A stretch of DNA of 64,000 nt, taken from NCBI RefSeq assembly GCF_007827455.1, contig NZ_VISM01000001.1, positions 558,001 to 622,000 of the forward strand. The letters are read 5' to 3'. A program made the translations under genes and the position numbers. Source of the stretch: Lutibacter sp. Hel_I_33_5. Its GTDB lineage: Bacteria; Bacteroidota; Bacteroidia; Flavobacteriales; Flavobacteriaceae. A model generated the notes under the pieces. The model saw nothing but the letters and a program-made list of their open reading frames with translations. It searched no databases and was not told the origin of the DNA. Below, piece after piece: positions 1 to 9,175 of this stretch; the first letter of the stretch is position 1, and the number at the start of each line of letters is the position of its first letter.

Positions 1-410
1 ATGTTATCTTCTAATACAACATTTTTACCTATATAACTATTAGCCCCAACTTTACACCCTTTACCAATTAAAGCAGTCTTATCAATTACCGCTGTTGGAT
101 GAATTTCGGTTTCAAAATGAGGAGTTTCTGGAAGAAAAGCATCTAACAATATGGCCATAGCTAAATCTGCATTTTCAACTTTTATAAACGCTTTATTATC
201 TCCTAATTCAATTTCTAAATCTTTATCAATAATGGCTGCACTTGCATTGGAACTCGCCCACATCTTTGCGTATTTTCTGTTGCCAATAAAAGTAATCTGA
301 CCTCTTTTAGCTTTTTCAATTTGCTCTGGAGCATTAATTTTTTCTTTACAATTTCCTTGTAATTCACCATTAACTAATGAATTAATTTCTTCTATGGTAA
401 ATGATATCAT
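1..410 (-). CDS. lpxD: UDP-3-O-(3-hydroxyacyl)glucosamine N-acyltransferase (LpxD), 3' end cut by window edge
   Basis: The minus-strand reading frame starts at ATG 410 (MISFTIEEINSLVNGEL) and runs off the left edge after about 136 residues. It has the LpxD N-terminal uridine-binding domain (AKRGQITFIGNRKY, then AAIIDKDLEI), followed by the start of the left-handed beta-helix with hexapeptide repeats (IHPTAVIDKTALIGKGCKVGANSYIG). LpxD adds the second 3-hydroxyacyl chain to UDP-acylglucosamine in lipid A synthesis, in the cytoplasm at the inner membrane. The catalytic His lies in the missing part. Bacteroidota often carry more than one LpxD-like protein, so this could be a paralogue. Confidence 0.88.
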   Translation of the reverse strand, partial: MISFTIEEINSLVNGELQGNCKEKINAPEQIEKAKRGQITFIGNRKYAKMWASSNASAAIIDKDLEIELGDNKAFIKVENADLAMAILLDAFLPETPHFETEIHPTAVIDKTALIGKGCKVGANSYIGKNVVLEDN

Positions 411-463
411 TTTTACTTTTTACTTTATGGATTGCTAAAAATACTATTATTTATTAAAATAGA

Positions 464-485
464 AAATCCTGCATCAGCAGGATTT
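464..485 (-). terminator. Rho-independent terminator after fadH
   Basis: A perfect 9-bp stem (AAATCCTGC / GCAGGATTT) with a 4-nt loop. On the minus strand it is followed by TTTTCTATTTT and lies 20 nt past the fadH stop. It separates fadH from lpxD. Confidence 0.75.
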
Positions 486-505
486 AAAATAAAATTTTGT
501 TATTA

Positions 506-2644
<2,139 letters not shown>

Positions 2645-3514
2645 TTAATATAAATATCCCATTTTTCCTTGCTGAAAATCTCGCATAGCTTCCATAATCT
2701 CTGTTTGAGTATTCATTACATAAGGTCCATATTGCGCAACCTTTTCCTTAATTGGTTCTCCAGAAAGAATTAACAACGTACTTTTTTGTGCAGCTTTTAT
2801 ATGTATTGAATTTCCATCGTGATTAAAAGTAACCATTTGAGTTGCTCCTTTTTTTAAGGTCGCTTCATCATTTATCAATACTTCACCATCTAATAAATAC
2901 ACTAAAGATTGATGATTTTTTGGGATTTCAACACCCATATTTCCATTTTCTGAGGCTTCTAAAGTGTACACATTCACCTCAGTTTGCGTTTTAATAGAAC
3001 CGTATTTTCCTTGCTGTTCTCCCGCAACAATTTTTAACGAAAATGTTTTATCATCATTTTGAATAACATTCATTTCTTCGCTTTTTACATGCTGATAATT
3101 AGCAGGCATCATTTTCTTTTCTTCAGGAAGATTTAACCATAATTGTATTCCTTCTAATTCTCCTCCCCTTTTTACAAACTCTTTTGTTGGACCTTCAGCA
3201 TGAACAATTCCTCTTCCTGCTGTTGTCCATTGTACATCGCCAGCATTTACTAACATCTCATTTCCTAAAGAATCTCGATGCAATTGTTCTCCTTTAAATA
3301 ATAACGTTATGGGTTCAAAACCTCTATGCGGATGTGGGCCTAAATCGAAAGGATTATTAAACTCACTTATTGCATAAGGCCCATAATGATGTAATAATAA
3401 AAAAGGGTCTACATTTTCTATTCCTTGTGTTGGTAATGGTTGACGTAATTTTATAGGTCCCATATTTACTAAAGGACTTCCAACTTTATGCTGTATTGAT
3501 TTTAAATTTTTCAT
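2645..3514 (-). CDS. Pirin family protein
   Basis: 289 aa from ATG 3514. The N-terminal cupin carries the pirin metal site: HPHRGFEPITLLF (two His), then LHRDSLGNEMLVNAGDVQWTTAGRGIVHAE with a further His and Glu. The C-terminal cupin (residues about 180-280) ends with the typical GEPIKEKVAQYGPYVMNT segment. Pirins are iron-binding bicupins; some have quercetin dioxygenase activity or act as redox sensors, and the substrate here is unknown. An upstream TTG at 3541 falls inside a putative operator and is rejected. It lies downstream of marR in the same direction with its own copy of the operator, so it is probably part of the MarR regulon. Confidence 0.92.
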   Translation of the reverse strand: MKNLKSIQHKVGSPLVNMGPIKLRQPLPTQGIENVDPFLLLHHYGPYAISEFNNPFDLGPHPHRGFEPITLLFKGEQLHRDSLGNEMLVNAGDVQWTTAGRGIVHAEGPTKEFVKRGGELEGIQLWLNLPEEKKMMPANYQHVKSEEMNVIQNDDKTFSLKIVAGEQQGKYGSIKTQTEVNVYTLEASENGNMGVEIPKNHQSLVYLLDGEVLINDEATLKKGATQMVTFNHDGNSIHIKAAQKSTLLILSGEPIKEKVAQYGPYVMNTQTEIMEAMRDFQQGKMGYLY

Positions 3515-3531
3515 TATTATTTCTATTAAAG

Positions 3532-3549
3532 TATTTTCCAAGGAAAATA
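3532..3549. promoter_or_regulatory. Putative MarR operator, copy 3 (upstream of pirin gene)
   Basis: TATTTTCCAAGGAAAATA is an inverted repeat broken only at the central dinucleotide. It is the same TTCC-N2-GGAA core as at 4302-4323 and 5795-5816. It sits between the marR stop (3565) and the pirin ATG (3514), 17 nt before the start codon. No TAnnTTTG box occurs at the spacing seen for the other two sites. Confidence 0.6.
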
Positions 3550-3564
3550 TTTTTATAATTTTTT

Positions 3565-4002
3565 TTATCTAATTTTATCTAATAAACCACTTAATTGAGT
3601 TGCTTCTTCTTTTGTTAAATTCTCTAAAAAATTTAATTTAGTAGAATTATCTATTGTGGTTAAAAGCGTTAAACCTTGTTTAGAAATATTGATAAATACA
3701 ACTCTTCTATCATGATCACAACGTGTTCTTTCTATCAGTTTTTTATCACACAACTTATCCATTAAACGTGTTGCATTTGGCGCACGTTCTATCATTCTTT
3801 CTTTAATAATTTGAACCTTTGTTGGCTCTCCAGCACCACGTAAAATTCTTAAAATATTGTATTGTTGTGGTGAAATTCCGTAAGGTTTAAAAAACTCTAT
3901 CTCCCTACTATTCAACCAATTTGCAGTATATTTTATATTAATTAACGCTTTTAATTTACTACTTGTAAATTTTGATTTTATGTCGTTAGAAATATCTCCC
4001 AT
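3565..4002 (-). CDS. MarR family transcriptional regulator
   Basis: 145 aa, a single winged-helix MarR domain. Visible features are the N-terminal dimerisation helix, the recognition region (QQYNILRILRGAGEPTKVQIIKERM, then APNATRLMDKLCDKKLIERTRC), the wing with the MarR-typical DHDRRVVFINIS, and the C-terminal helix (LLTTIDNSTKLNFLENL). One Cys in the recognition region (KLCDKKL) and one just before the wing (TRCDHDRR) could be thiol sensors; this is inference. It is downstream of the glutaredoxin-like gene by 13 nt, so the two are co-transcribed from a promoter with operator copy 2, which implies autoregulation. It probably also controls the doxX and pirin units. Confidence 0.92.
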   Translation of the reverse strand: MGDISNDIKSKFTSSKLKALINIKYTANWLNSREIEFFKPYGISPQQYNILRILRGAGEPTKVQIIKERMIERAPNATRLMDKLCDKKLIERTRCDHDRRVVFINISKQGLTLLTTIDNSTKLNFLENLTKEEATQLSGLLDKIR

Positions 4003-4015
4003 TCTAAATAAAATA

Positions 4016-4264
4016 TTAGTCTTTTATACTTGCTTCTTTAATAATCTTATTAAATTCATCAGAAGTTGGTGTTAAAAAAACTTTCCCATCAATAATTACT
4101 GTTGGACACTTTAACGCACCGTTATATAACTCTTTCGTATGCTTTTTTGCTTCTTCATCTGTAGCTATATCTTTATACTCAAATGGCATATCAGACATTC
4201 TAAAGTAATTCTTAAATGCTACTGTGTGTGCATGTCCTTTTCTACCGTAAATTATAATCTTCAT
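4016..4264 (-). CDS. Glutaredoxin-fold protein lacking the N-terminal active-site cysteines
   Basis: 82 aa from ATG 4264. It has a thioredoxin/glutaredoxin pattern: beta strand MKIIIYGRKG, helix, then the cis-Pro loop LKCPTVIIDGKVFLTP. Where glutaredoxins carry CPYC or CVQC just after the first strand, this protein reads GHAHTVAF, so there is no CxxC. Its only Cys directly precedes the cis-proline (KCPT). It is therefore unlikely to be a normal dithiol oxidoreductase. It could bind a metal through His residues, or be a sensor or partner of the downstream MarR. First gene of a two-gene unit with marR. Confidence 0.75.
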   Translation of the reverse strand: MKIIIYGRKGHAHTVAFKNYFRMSDMPFEYKDIATDEEAKKHTKELYNGALKCPTVIIDGKVFLTPTSDEFNKIIKEASIKD

Positions 4265-4282
4265 AATATATCGTTTATCGTT

Positions 4283-4290
4283 CAAAGTTA
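4283..4290 (-). promoter_or_regulatory. -7 promoter box for glutaredoxin-like/marR unit
   Basis: On the minus strand this reads TAACTTTG, an exact match to the Bacteroidota -7 consensus TAnnTTTG, 18 nt before the ATG at 4264. Eleven bases separate it from operator copy 2, the same gap as in the doxX promoter. Confidence 0.6.
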
Positions 4291-4301
4291 CTAAGAATTA
4301 A

Positions 4302-4323
4302 ATTATATTCCAAGGAATATAAT
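4302..4323. promoter_or_regulatory. Putative MarR operator, copy 2 (glutaredoxin-like/marR promoter)
   Basis: A 22-bp inverted repeat mismatched only at the central dinucleotide, core TATATTCCAAGGAATATA. It lies just upstream of the -7 box at 4283-4290 and would cover the -33 region. This is the layout expected for an autoregulated MarR repressor. Confidence 0.65.
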
Positions 4324-4345
4324 ACAAATGAAAATAACAGGATTT

Positions 4346-4447
4346 CTATCCAATAAAATTCACATCCTTATGTTTTCCGTCACAAAATGGCTTGTTTGTT
4401 GACGCTCCACATCTACAAAAAACAGTTGCTTTTTTTCCTTCTGACAT
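4346..4447 (-). CDS. CDGSH iron-sulfur domain mini-protein (33 aa)
   Basis: The protein starts MSEGKKATVFCRC and is 33 aa. It contains a full CDGSH-type 2Fe-2S motif, C-x-C-x2-S-x3-P-x-C-D-G-x-H, as CRCGASTNKPFCDGKH. The usual Ser/Ala/Thr before the last His is Lys. Three Cys and one His would ligate the cluster, as in mitoNEET-type proteins. It is almost nothing but the motif, so it probably works as a dimer or with a partner. It lies 15 nt after the FMN reductase stop (4463) in the same direction, so it is likely the last gene of the doxX unit. Its size makes it easy to miss in automatic annotation. Confidence 0.85.
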   Translation of the reverse strand: MSEGKKATVFCRCGASTNKPFCDGKHKDVNFIG

Positions 4448-4462
4448 CACAAATTGTTTTAT

Positions 4463-4996
4463 TTAAATTAATTTTCCTAAAATGGCAACTGCAGCTTTTA
4501 ACTGATTATTTAATTCTTCATCAACAATTTCACCATCCTTAAAATGATCATAGAAACTTGGTAATGAAAAATCAGAAACTATATTTCCTCCCATATGTGG
4601 AAATCCATTTTTTGCTGTTGACAAAACCGAAGTTCCTCCTCTACCTCCTGGTGAAGTAGCCATTAATAACATAGGAATATTACTCCATAATTTTTTCTCA
4701 ACTCTGGACATCCAATCGAAAATATTTTTAAAAGCTACTGTAAAATTTCCGTTATGTTCTGCTAAAGACAAAATGATTCCGTCTGCACTATGGATGTTTT
4801 GTAAAAATGTCTTAGCATTTTCAGGAATTCCATTTTCTGATTCTTCATCAACACCATATATTGGAAGAGGAAACTCATTTAAATCCAAAACTGTTACTTC
4901 AATATCCTTCAATAAACTAGATGCATAGATTGCTAATTGTTTATTAATAGATTTCTTACTATTACTTCCTCCAAACACTACTATTTTTTTCATCAT
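4463..4996 (-). CDS. NADPH-dependent FMN reductase / NAD(P)H-dependent oxidoreductase
   Basis: 177 aa flavodoxin-like fold. The phosphate-binding loop of FMN is VVFGGSNSKKSINKQLA at the N-terminus, followed by the hydrophobic strand with ILSLAEHNGNFTVAFKNIFDWMSR (family motif around the flavin) and the SPGGRGG loop near residue 115. It reduces FMN, quinones or azo compounds with NAD(P)H; the true substrate is unknown. The first ATG overlaps the osmC stop by one base (TAATG), suggesting translational coupling. A second Met follows directly, so the start could be 4993. Confidence 0.9.
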   Translation of the reverse strand: MMKKIVVFGGSNSKKSINKQLAIYASSLLKDIEVTVLDLNEFPLPIYGVDEESENGIPENAKTFLQNIHSADGIILSLAEHNGNFTVAFKNIFDWMSRVEKKLWSNIPMLLMATSPGGRGGTSVLSTAKNGFPHMGGNIVSDFSLPSFYDHFKDGEIVDEELNNQLKAAVAILGKLI

Positions 4997-5400
4997 TAAT
5001 TAATTTTTGATTCAATTGCTGTTTCTCCTTTTACCATTTTTGCAACCGGACATTTACCTGCAATTATTAATAATTTACTTTTCTGCTCTTCTGTGACCTC
5101 ATTTTCAAAAGATATTTCTTCTACTAAAGATTTTTTGATCCCGTCTTTTGTTAATTCTTCTTTTTGAGAAACTTCTACATGGATTTTTCCTAAATCCCAA
5201 CCTTTTCTTTCAGCATACATTCTTAGCGTGATAGAAACACAACCGCCAATAGCCGTTAACAGATATTCTACAGGAGTTGGTGCTGTATCTCCTCCCCCCG
5301 ATTTTAAGGGCTCATCAATAACCGCAAAATGATTTCTCATCTGCACTTCGGCTAAATATTTTTTATTGGTAAGGGTAACTTTAGAAACTTTACTTGCCAT
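4996..5400 (-). CDS. OsmC/Ohr family protein
   Basis: 134 aa. It shows the family pattern: an N-terminal beta sheet (VQMRNHFAVIDEP), the PTPVEYLLTAIGGCVSITLRMYAERKG helix with the first redox Cys, and a second Cys in IIAGKCPVAKMVKG. These two Cys reduce organic hydroperoxides in characterised members. The stop overlaps the next gene by one base, and the start abuts the doxX-like stop (5400), so the three genes are tightly coupled. The redox context supports a peroxide or thiol-stress role. Confidence 0.9.
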   Translation of the reverse strand: MASKVSKVTLTNKKYLAEVQMRNHFAVIDEPLKSGGGDTAPTPVEYLLTAIGGCVSITLRMYAERKGWDLGKIHVEVSQKEELTKDGIKKSLVEEISFENEVTEEQKSKLLIIAGKCPVAKMVKGETAIESKIN

Positions 5401-5753
5401 TACCCTATTTTTTTACTGTAGATATATGATACAATTAATAAAATCAAGGCAACCAAAGCTCCCATTTGATCTCCATCACCAATCATATAATGTGCAAAAA
5501 AGGCTAAAATAAATGCAAAGAAAAATCCTGCATACGCCCATTCATTTAAAAACTTACCTCTAAAAAACCAAAAAGCAACTATACCTAGTAATTTAATAAT
5601 TCCATATGGATAAATTAGATATGTTGGATATCCAAAACTTGTAAAAGCTCCTTGAATTACTTCATGATTAAAAAAATATTGACTAACCGAAAAAAGCATT
5701 AATAATGTTAATAAACCTGTTGATGCGTAAAAAATAATTCTATTTGTTTTCAT
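5400..5753 (-). CDS. DoxX-like family membrane protein
   Basis: 117 aa with four predicted transmembrane helices (residues about 7-23, 42-62, 71-90, 95-112), the size and layout of DoxX/DoxX-like proteins. It is the first gene of a unit that continues into osmC-like, FMN reductase and the CDGSH protein. DoxX-type proteins are linked to thiol or quinone redox systems in other bacteria, but the activity here is not shown by sequence. The promoter carries the best operator copy (5795-5816). Confidence 0.8.
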   Translation of the reverse strand: MKTNRIIFYASTGLLTLLMLFSVSQYFFNHEVIQGAFTSFGYPTYLIYPYGIIKLLGIVAFWFFRGKFLNEWAYAGFFFAFILAFFAHYMIGDGDQMGALVALILLIVSYIYSKKIG

Positions 5754-5775
5754 TGTATCTATTTTAAATTCAATA

Positions 5776-5783
5776 CAAATATA
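5776..5783 (-). promoter_or_regulatory. -7 promoter box for doxX-like unit
   Basis: On the minus strand it reads TATATTTG, an exact match to TAnnTTTG, 22 nt before the ATG at 5753. The gap to operator copy 1 is 11 nt. Confidence 0.6.
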
Positions 5784-5794
5784 GTAAAATATTT

Positions 5795-5816
5795 AATATA
5801 TTCCATGGAATATATT
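5795..5816. promoter_or_regulatory. Putative MarR operator, copy 1 (perfect 22-bp palindrome)
   Basis: The palindrome is perfect over 22 bp; its core is TATATTCCATGGAATATA. It sits where the -33 element of the doxX promoter should be and is 90 bp upstream of the divergent MarR-GNAT gene, so it may act on both. It shares the TTCC-N2-GGAA core and flanking TATA with copies 2 and 3. Confidence 0.7.
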
Positions 5817-5906
5817 TTCTAGGTATATTATTTTTTATCATATATATTTTGATATTAAAATAATAAACAATAATTTTACATAAGCACTTATATAAATAAT
5901 TATAAA

Positions 5907-6845
5907 ATGGATGCATTAATTGGTTTTGGAAATTTAGGGATTGGATCAAGATTAAAAAGAGTAAGCGAATATATGATGCGTGAAACTCAGCTAGTATATG
6001 ATGAATTTAATATAGATTTTGACCCTTACCTATTCCCAGTATTTAAAATAGTAAAAAATAATAAAGGAATTAATAATAATGAAATTACAACAAGCCTAAA
6101 TGTTTCTCAACCTTCAGTAACTCAATCTTTAAATAAACTTTTAAAGAAAGAGCTAATAGTTATCTCTGAAGATAAAAAAGATCGTCGTAAAAAAAATATT
6201 CAGTTATCAAAAAAAGGTGAAAAGCTTGCGAAAAACATAGACCCTATCTGGAAAAGTATTGAATATATGATTAAAGAATATACAAAAATCACTTCAGATT
6301 CATTAAACGAACATTTGAATATTTTAGAAAACAAATTTGAAAAAAACAGGTTTAGTAGTGCAATAATTAATCATATTAAAATCAACTCAAATAATATCAT
6401 TTCATTTAAAAAAGAATATGCCAATTATTTTTATGAGTTAAATATTGAATGGCTAAAAACTTATTTTTATGTAGAACCTTATGATGAGGAAGTTTTAAGT
6501 AATCCAGAAAAATATATCATAAACAAAGGTGGATACATATTTTTCTCGAAATTAAATAACGAAATTGTTGGTACGGTAGCTTTAATGCCAACTAAAGATG
6601 GCTTATTCGAACTTACAAAAATGGCAGTATCACCAAAGCATAGAGGTTTTAAAATTGGACAAAAATTAATGCAACATTGTATTAATTTTGCTAAAGAAAT
6701 AAACTTAAATTCTCTTATTTTATATTCAAATACAAAATTAGAAAACGCTATTTATATCTATAGAAAATATGGTTTTATAGAAATTCCTGTTGAAGAAAAT
6801 TCGCCGTACTTAAGAAGTGATATAAAAATGATTTTAGAATTTTAA
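5907..6845 (+). CDS. MarR-type winged helix fused to GNAT N-acetyltransferase
   Basis: 312 aa. Residues about 1-145 form a MarR winged helix (NNEITTSLNVSQPSVTQSLNKLLKK, wing KDRRKKNIQLSKKGEKL). Residues about 160-312 form a GNAT domain with the acetyl-CoA motif KMAVSPKHRGFKIGQKLMQH. Such fusions are a known family; targets are generally unknown. It is divergent from the doxX unit. Its stop overlaps by 3 bp the stop of the convergent membrane protein at 6842. It could bind operator copy 1 or an unrelated site. Confidence 0.9.
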   Translation: MDALIGFGNLGIGSRLKRVSEYMMRETQLVYDEFNIDFDPYLFPVFKIVKNNKGINNNEITTSLNVSQPSVTQSLNKLLKKELIVISEDKKDRRKKNIQLSKKGEKLAKNIDPIWKSIEYMIKEYTKITSDSLNEHLNILENKFEKNRFSSAIINHIKINSNNIISFKKEYANYFYELNIEWLKTYFYVEPYDEEVLSNPEKYIINKGGYIFFSKLNNEIVGTVALMPTKDGLFELTKMAVSPKHRGFKIGQKLMQHCINFAKEINLNSLILYSNTKLENAIYIYRKYGFIEIPVEENSPYLRSDIKMILEF

Positions 6846-8536
6846 TTACTAGCTTTAATAGAATCTATTTGCCTTTGTAATCTTTTAATTTTATTAAAAT
6901 CTTTTTCTTGTTTAGACAATAATTTTATTGAATCTAAAGAAACTATCTTTCTATCTAAAGACACTAAGTTCATGTTCTTTTTAAAGAACTCATTTGAGTA
7001 TTCACTTTCTCTCCAGGCTTCTCCTAATTGATCAAAAACGGTTAAATCCCATTTGCTTGGATGTTTTGCATCTATCCAAACAACATCTCTATATTCACTA
7101 TCAATTAAAGCTAAATCTGGTGTCGCAGAACCATCAAACTGAGAATTTTCTTTTTTAATTGCAGAAATTGTTCCTAAGAAAAACATTCGTTTTCTTCCTG
7201 CAATATTTTTAATATAAGGTCTAAATTCTACAGGTTTATTAACTGACCAATCGAATTCTTTCTTAGATTCTATCACTTTTAAAGGCATTGCAGATACACC
7301 TGCATATCCTTGTTTCTTAGTAGCATGATCGTAATAATACAATGCATCTGTTCCATCCGCAGGAATAAAAACACTATAAGTTAAACTTGTTCTTTCGTCT
7401 CCTACAGGTTCTAAACCAAACCAATGATATAATCCGTTAAATGTTTTAGTATTAGTATCAGAAAAATTAAAATCGGTTACAAAAGGTTGTTGATTTTGGT
7501 CGTCTGGTAAATCTGGAATCTTAACAGCCGTTTTCATATTCCAAGGTAAAGGATCTTTAAAACCTCCAATAAATTTTAAAGATTCTGCTTGTAAACGAGA
7601 TACTTTTTCTGCCAAAGTATTTTGTTTGGTTAAATATGGGTAATTTTTCATTTCATTTGGAGAAACATATGTTCCTTTTCCAATTAAAATACGCTCTATA
7701 TAATCTTTAAAATCATGTTCGCCATTATCAACCACCATAACACCACCAAAAGTTGGATACGGAAATAAAAAGCCTTTCCATTTAATTAAACTTACAACTT
7801 GTACCCATTGACCATTATCATTTTTTAAATAATAAGTATCACTCGGTTCCATTGTAAAAAGCTGAAAAATATTAAAACGCTGTACAACTGCATTATATGT
7901 GTTTCTACTAAATTTTAAGGATTCTCCTATAGAAAAGGTTACTGGAATTCTATTTTCTGATGAAAATCTTGGGAATGGTGTCGTACTTGAAACCGCAAAA
8001 ACTTCTTCTGTATTGTCTTTAATTCCTTGCCAAACATATTTTTCTGTTGGCTGAATTGCCATCGTCCATTTATTGACAGAATCTATTCTAACTAAATGAG
8101 GTAATGAAACATCTTTAGTTTCCCCAACTGATTCATTTGCCATCGAAAAAATATTTCTAAGTGGTTGAATTCGTTCATTTTGAGTTAATGGTAATTCGTT
8201 TATTTCAATGCGATTCAAATTATTAAAAACATTATACGTTCTCATATAATCGTACATTTTAAAATGCCATCCGGTTACATAAAGCAATCCGAAAAAAGCA
8301 ATTAAACCGATTAAAATACCAATTCGTTTTCCAGTACTTGCTGATTTTCGAAACTTTCTTAATCCAAAAAATAAGACCAAAAAAGAAACTAGAATTATAA
8401 AAATATATTTTCGAAGAAATAATAATGCTGGCTGATAATCATCACGTAAAATAAATAAAGCCATCAATAAAATGAATCCTAAAATAATTAGGTTTCTTTT
8501 CTGCTTCCCTCCTTTTTGCCAATATCTTTTAATCAT
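6842..8536 (-). CDS. Membrane-anchored protein of unknown function, last gene of AAA+/coiled-coil operon
   Basis: 564 aa from ATG 8536. An upstream ATG at 8563 would add nine residues and run into a short inverted repeat. Three transmembrane helices lie in the first ~100 residues (LIILGFILLMALFIL, YIFIILVSFLVLFFGL, IGILIGLIAFFGLLYVTG). A soluble domain of about 400 residues follows, rich in aromatic beta-strand-like segments, and then a C-terminal coiled coil (about 500-564, KEDFN/IKRLQRQIDSIK type). I do not recognise the family. The topology suggests a large extracytoplasmic domain. It is separated from the 173-aa gene by about 106 nt but has the same direction. Confidence 0.75.
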   Translation of the reverse strand: MIKRYWQKGGKQKRNLIILGFILLMALFILRDDYQPALLFLRKYIFIILVSFLVLFFGLRKFRKSASTGKRIGILIGLIAFFGLLYVTGWHFKMYDYMRTYNVFNNLNRIEINELPLTQNERIQPLRNIFSMANESVGETKDVSLPHLVRIDSVNKWTMAIQPTEKYVWQGIKDNTEEVFAVSSTTPFPRFSSENRIPVTFSIGESLKFSRNTYNAVVQRFNIFQLFTMEPSDTYYLKNDNGQWVQVVSLIKWKGFLFPYPTFGGVMVVDNGEHDFKDYIERILIGKGTYVSPNEMKNYPYLTKQNTLAEKVSRLQAESLKFIGGFKDPLPWNMKTAVKIPDLPDDQNQQPFVTDFNFSDTNTKTFNGLYHWFGLEPVGDERTSLTYSVFIPADGTDALYYYDHATKKQGYAGVSAMPLKVIESKKEFDWSVNKPVEFRPYIKNIAGRKRMFFLGTISAIKKENSQFDGSATPDLALIDSEYRDVVWIDAKHPSKWDLTVFDQLGEAWRESEYSNEFFKKNMNLVSLDRKIVSLDSIKLLSKQEKDFNKIKRLQRQIDSIKASN

Positions 8537-8555
8537 AATTATAGCCCATCTTAAT

Positions 8556-8570
8556 CTTCCCAAAGGGAAG
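8556..8570. repeat. Short inverted repeat between 173-aa and 564-aa genes
   Basis: CTTCCC-AAA-GGGAAG, a 6-bp stem with a 3-nt loop, 19 nt upstream of the ATG at 8536. Short GC-rich hairpins like this are often dispersed in flavobacterial genomes. Confidence 0.45.
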
Positions 8571-8642
8571 AAACTTACAGCGTGAGCAACTGTGAATTAA
8601 ATTATTATAATGAATTCTATGCTTAGACAAGAATAACAGTCT

Positions 8643-9164
8643 CTACATCAACCCTTTATCCTTCAAACGTTCTCTCGCGCTTTTCTCTTGTTCTTTTGGT
8701 TCTTCTTTTATCTTTTTTACTTCGGTAACTTCTTTATCATCTTTCGATTTTAAATCTTCTATAAAATCTTTTCCTTTTTCTAGGGTTTCATGAAAAACAT
8801 CTTCAATAGAATCGGATTTTTCTTCAATTACTTCATTCGATTTAAAAACAAAATTAGCTACATAAGTACCAATTAAAGTTCCTACAATCATGGATGCAAA
8901 GATTGAAATGGTAGCTAAATCAATTGGAATTAAAAATCGAGTAATTAAAATACCAATCAAAAAGAGCGCAGTAATAAAAACAATTCTTAGCAATAATGAT
9001 TGCTGATAAACAAATCCCTTTTTATCCGTTGATTTCATTTGCAACTCTTTCGAATTCATCAACTTATTAAAAAATCGATAGATTCCATTTCCTTGTGATT
9101 CTCTCCAATACAATAGAATTCCGAATAAAATTGCTCCAATAAATACAATAAGTTCTAATGTCAT
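8643..9164 (-). CDS. Small membrane protein with charged C-terminal tail, unknown function
   Basis: 173 aa with three hydrophobic helices (residues about 2-19, 56-75, 82-108) and a highly charged Lys/Glu-rich tail (about 115-173) likely to be a cytoplasmic helix. No enzyme motif is visible. It lies between the 411-aa and 564-aa genes in the same direction (gap 11 nt to the former), so it is most likely part of the same membrane assembly. Confidence 0.7.
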   Translation of the reverse strand: MTLELIVFIGAILFGILLYWRESQGNGIYRFFNKLMNSKELQMKSTDKKGFVYQQSLLLRIVFITALFLIGILITRFLIPIDLATISIFASMIVGTLIGTYVANFVFKSNEVIEEKSDSIEDVFHETLEKGKDFIEDLKSKDDKEVTEVKKIKEEPKEQEKSARERLKDKGLM

Positions 9165-9175
9165 AATCTATATTT

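Noticed and set aside
3515..3541. TTG start of the pirin gene
   Set aside because: It lies in the putative operator; ATG 3514 gives the usual N-terminus.
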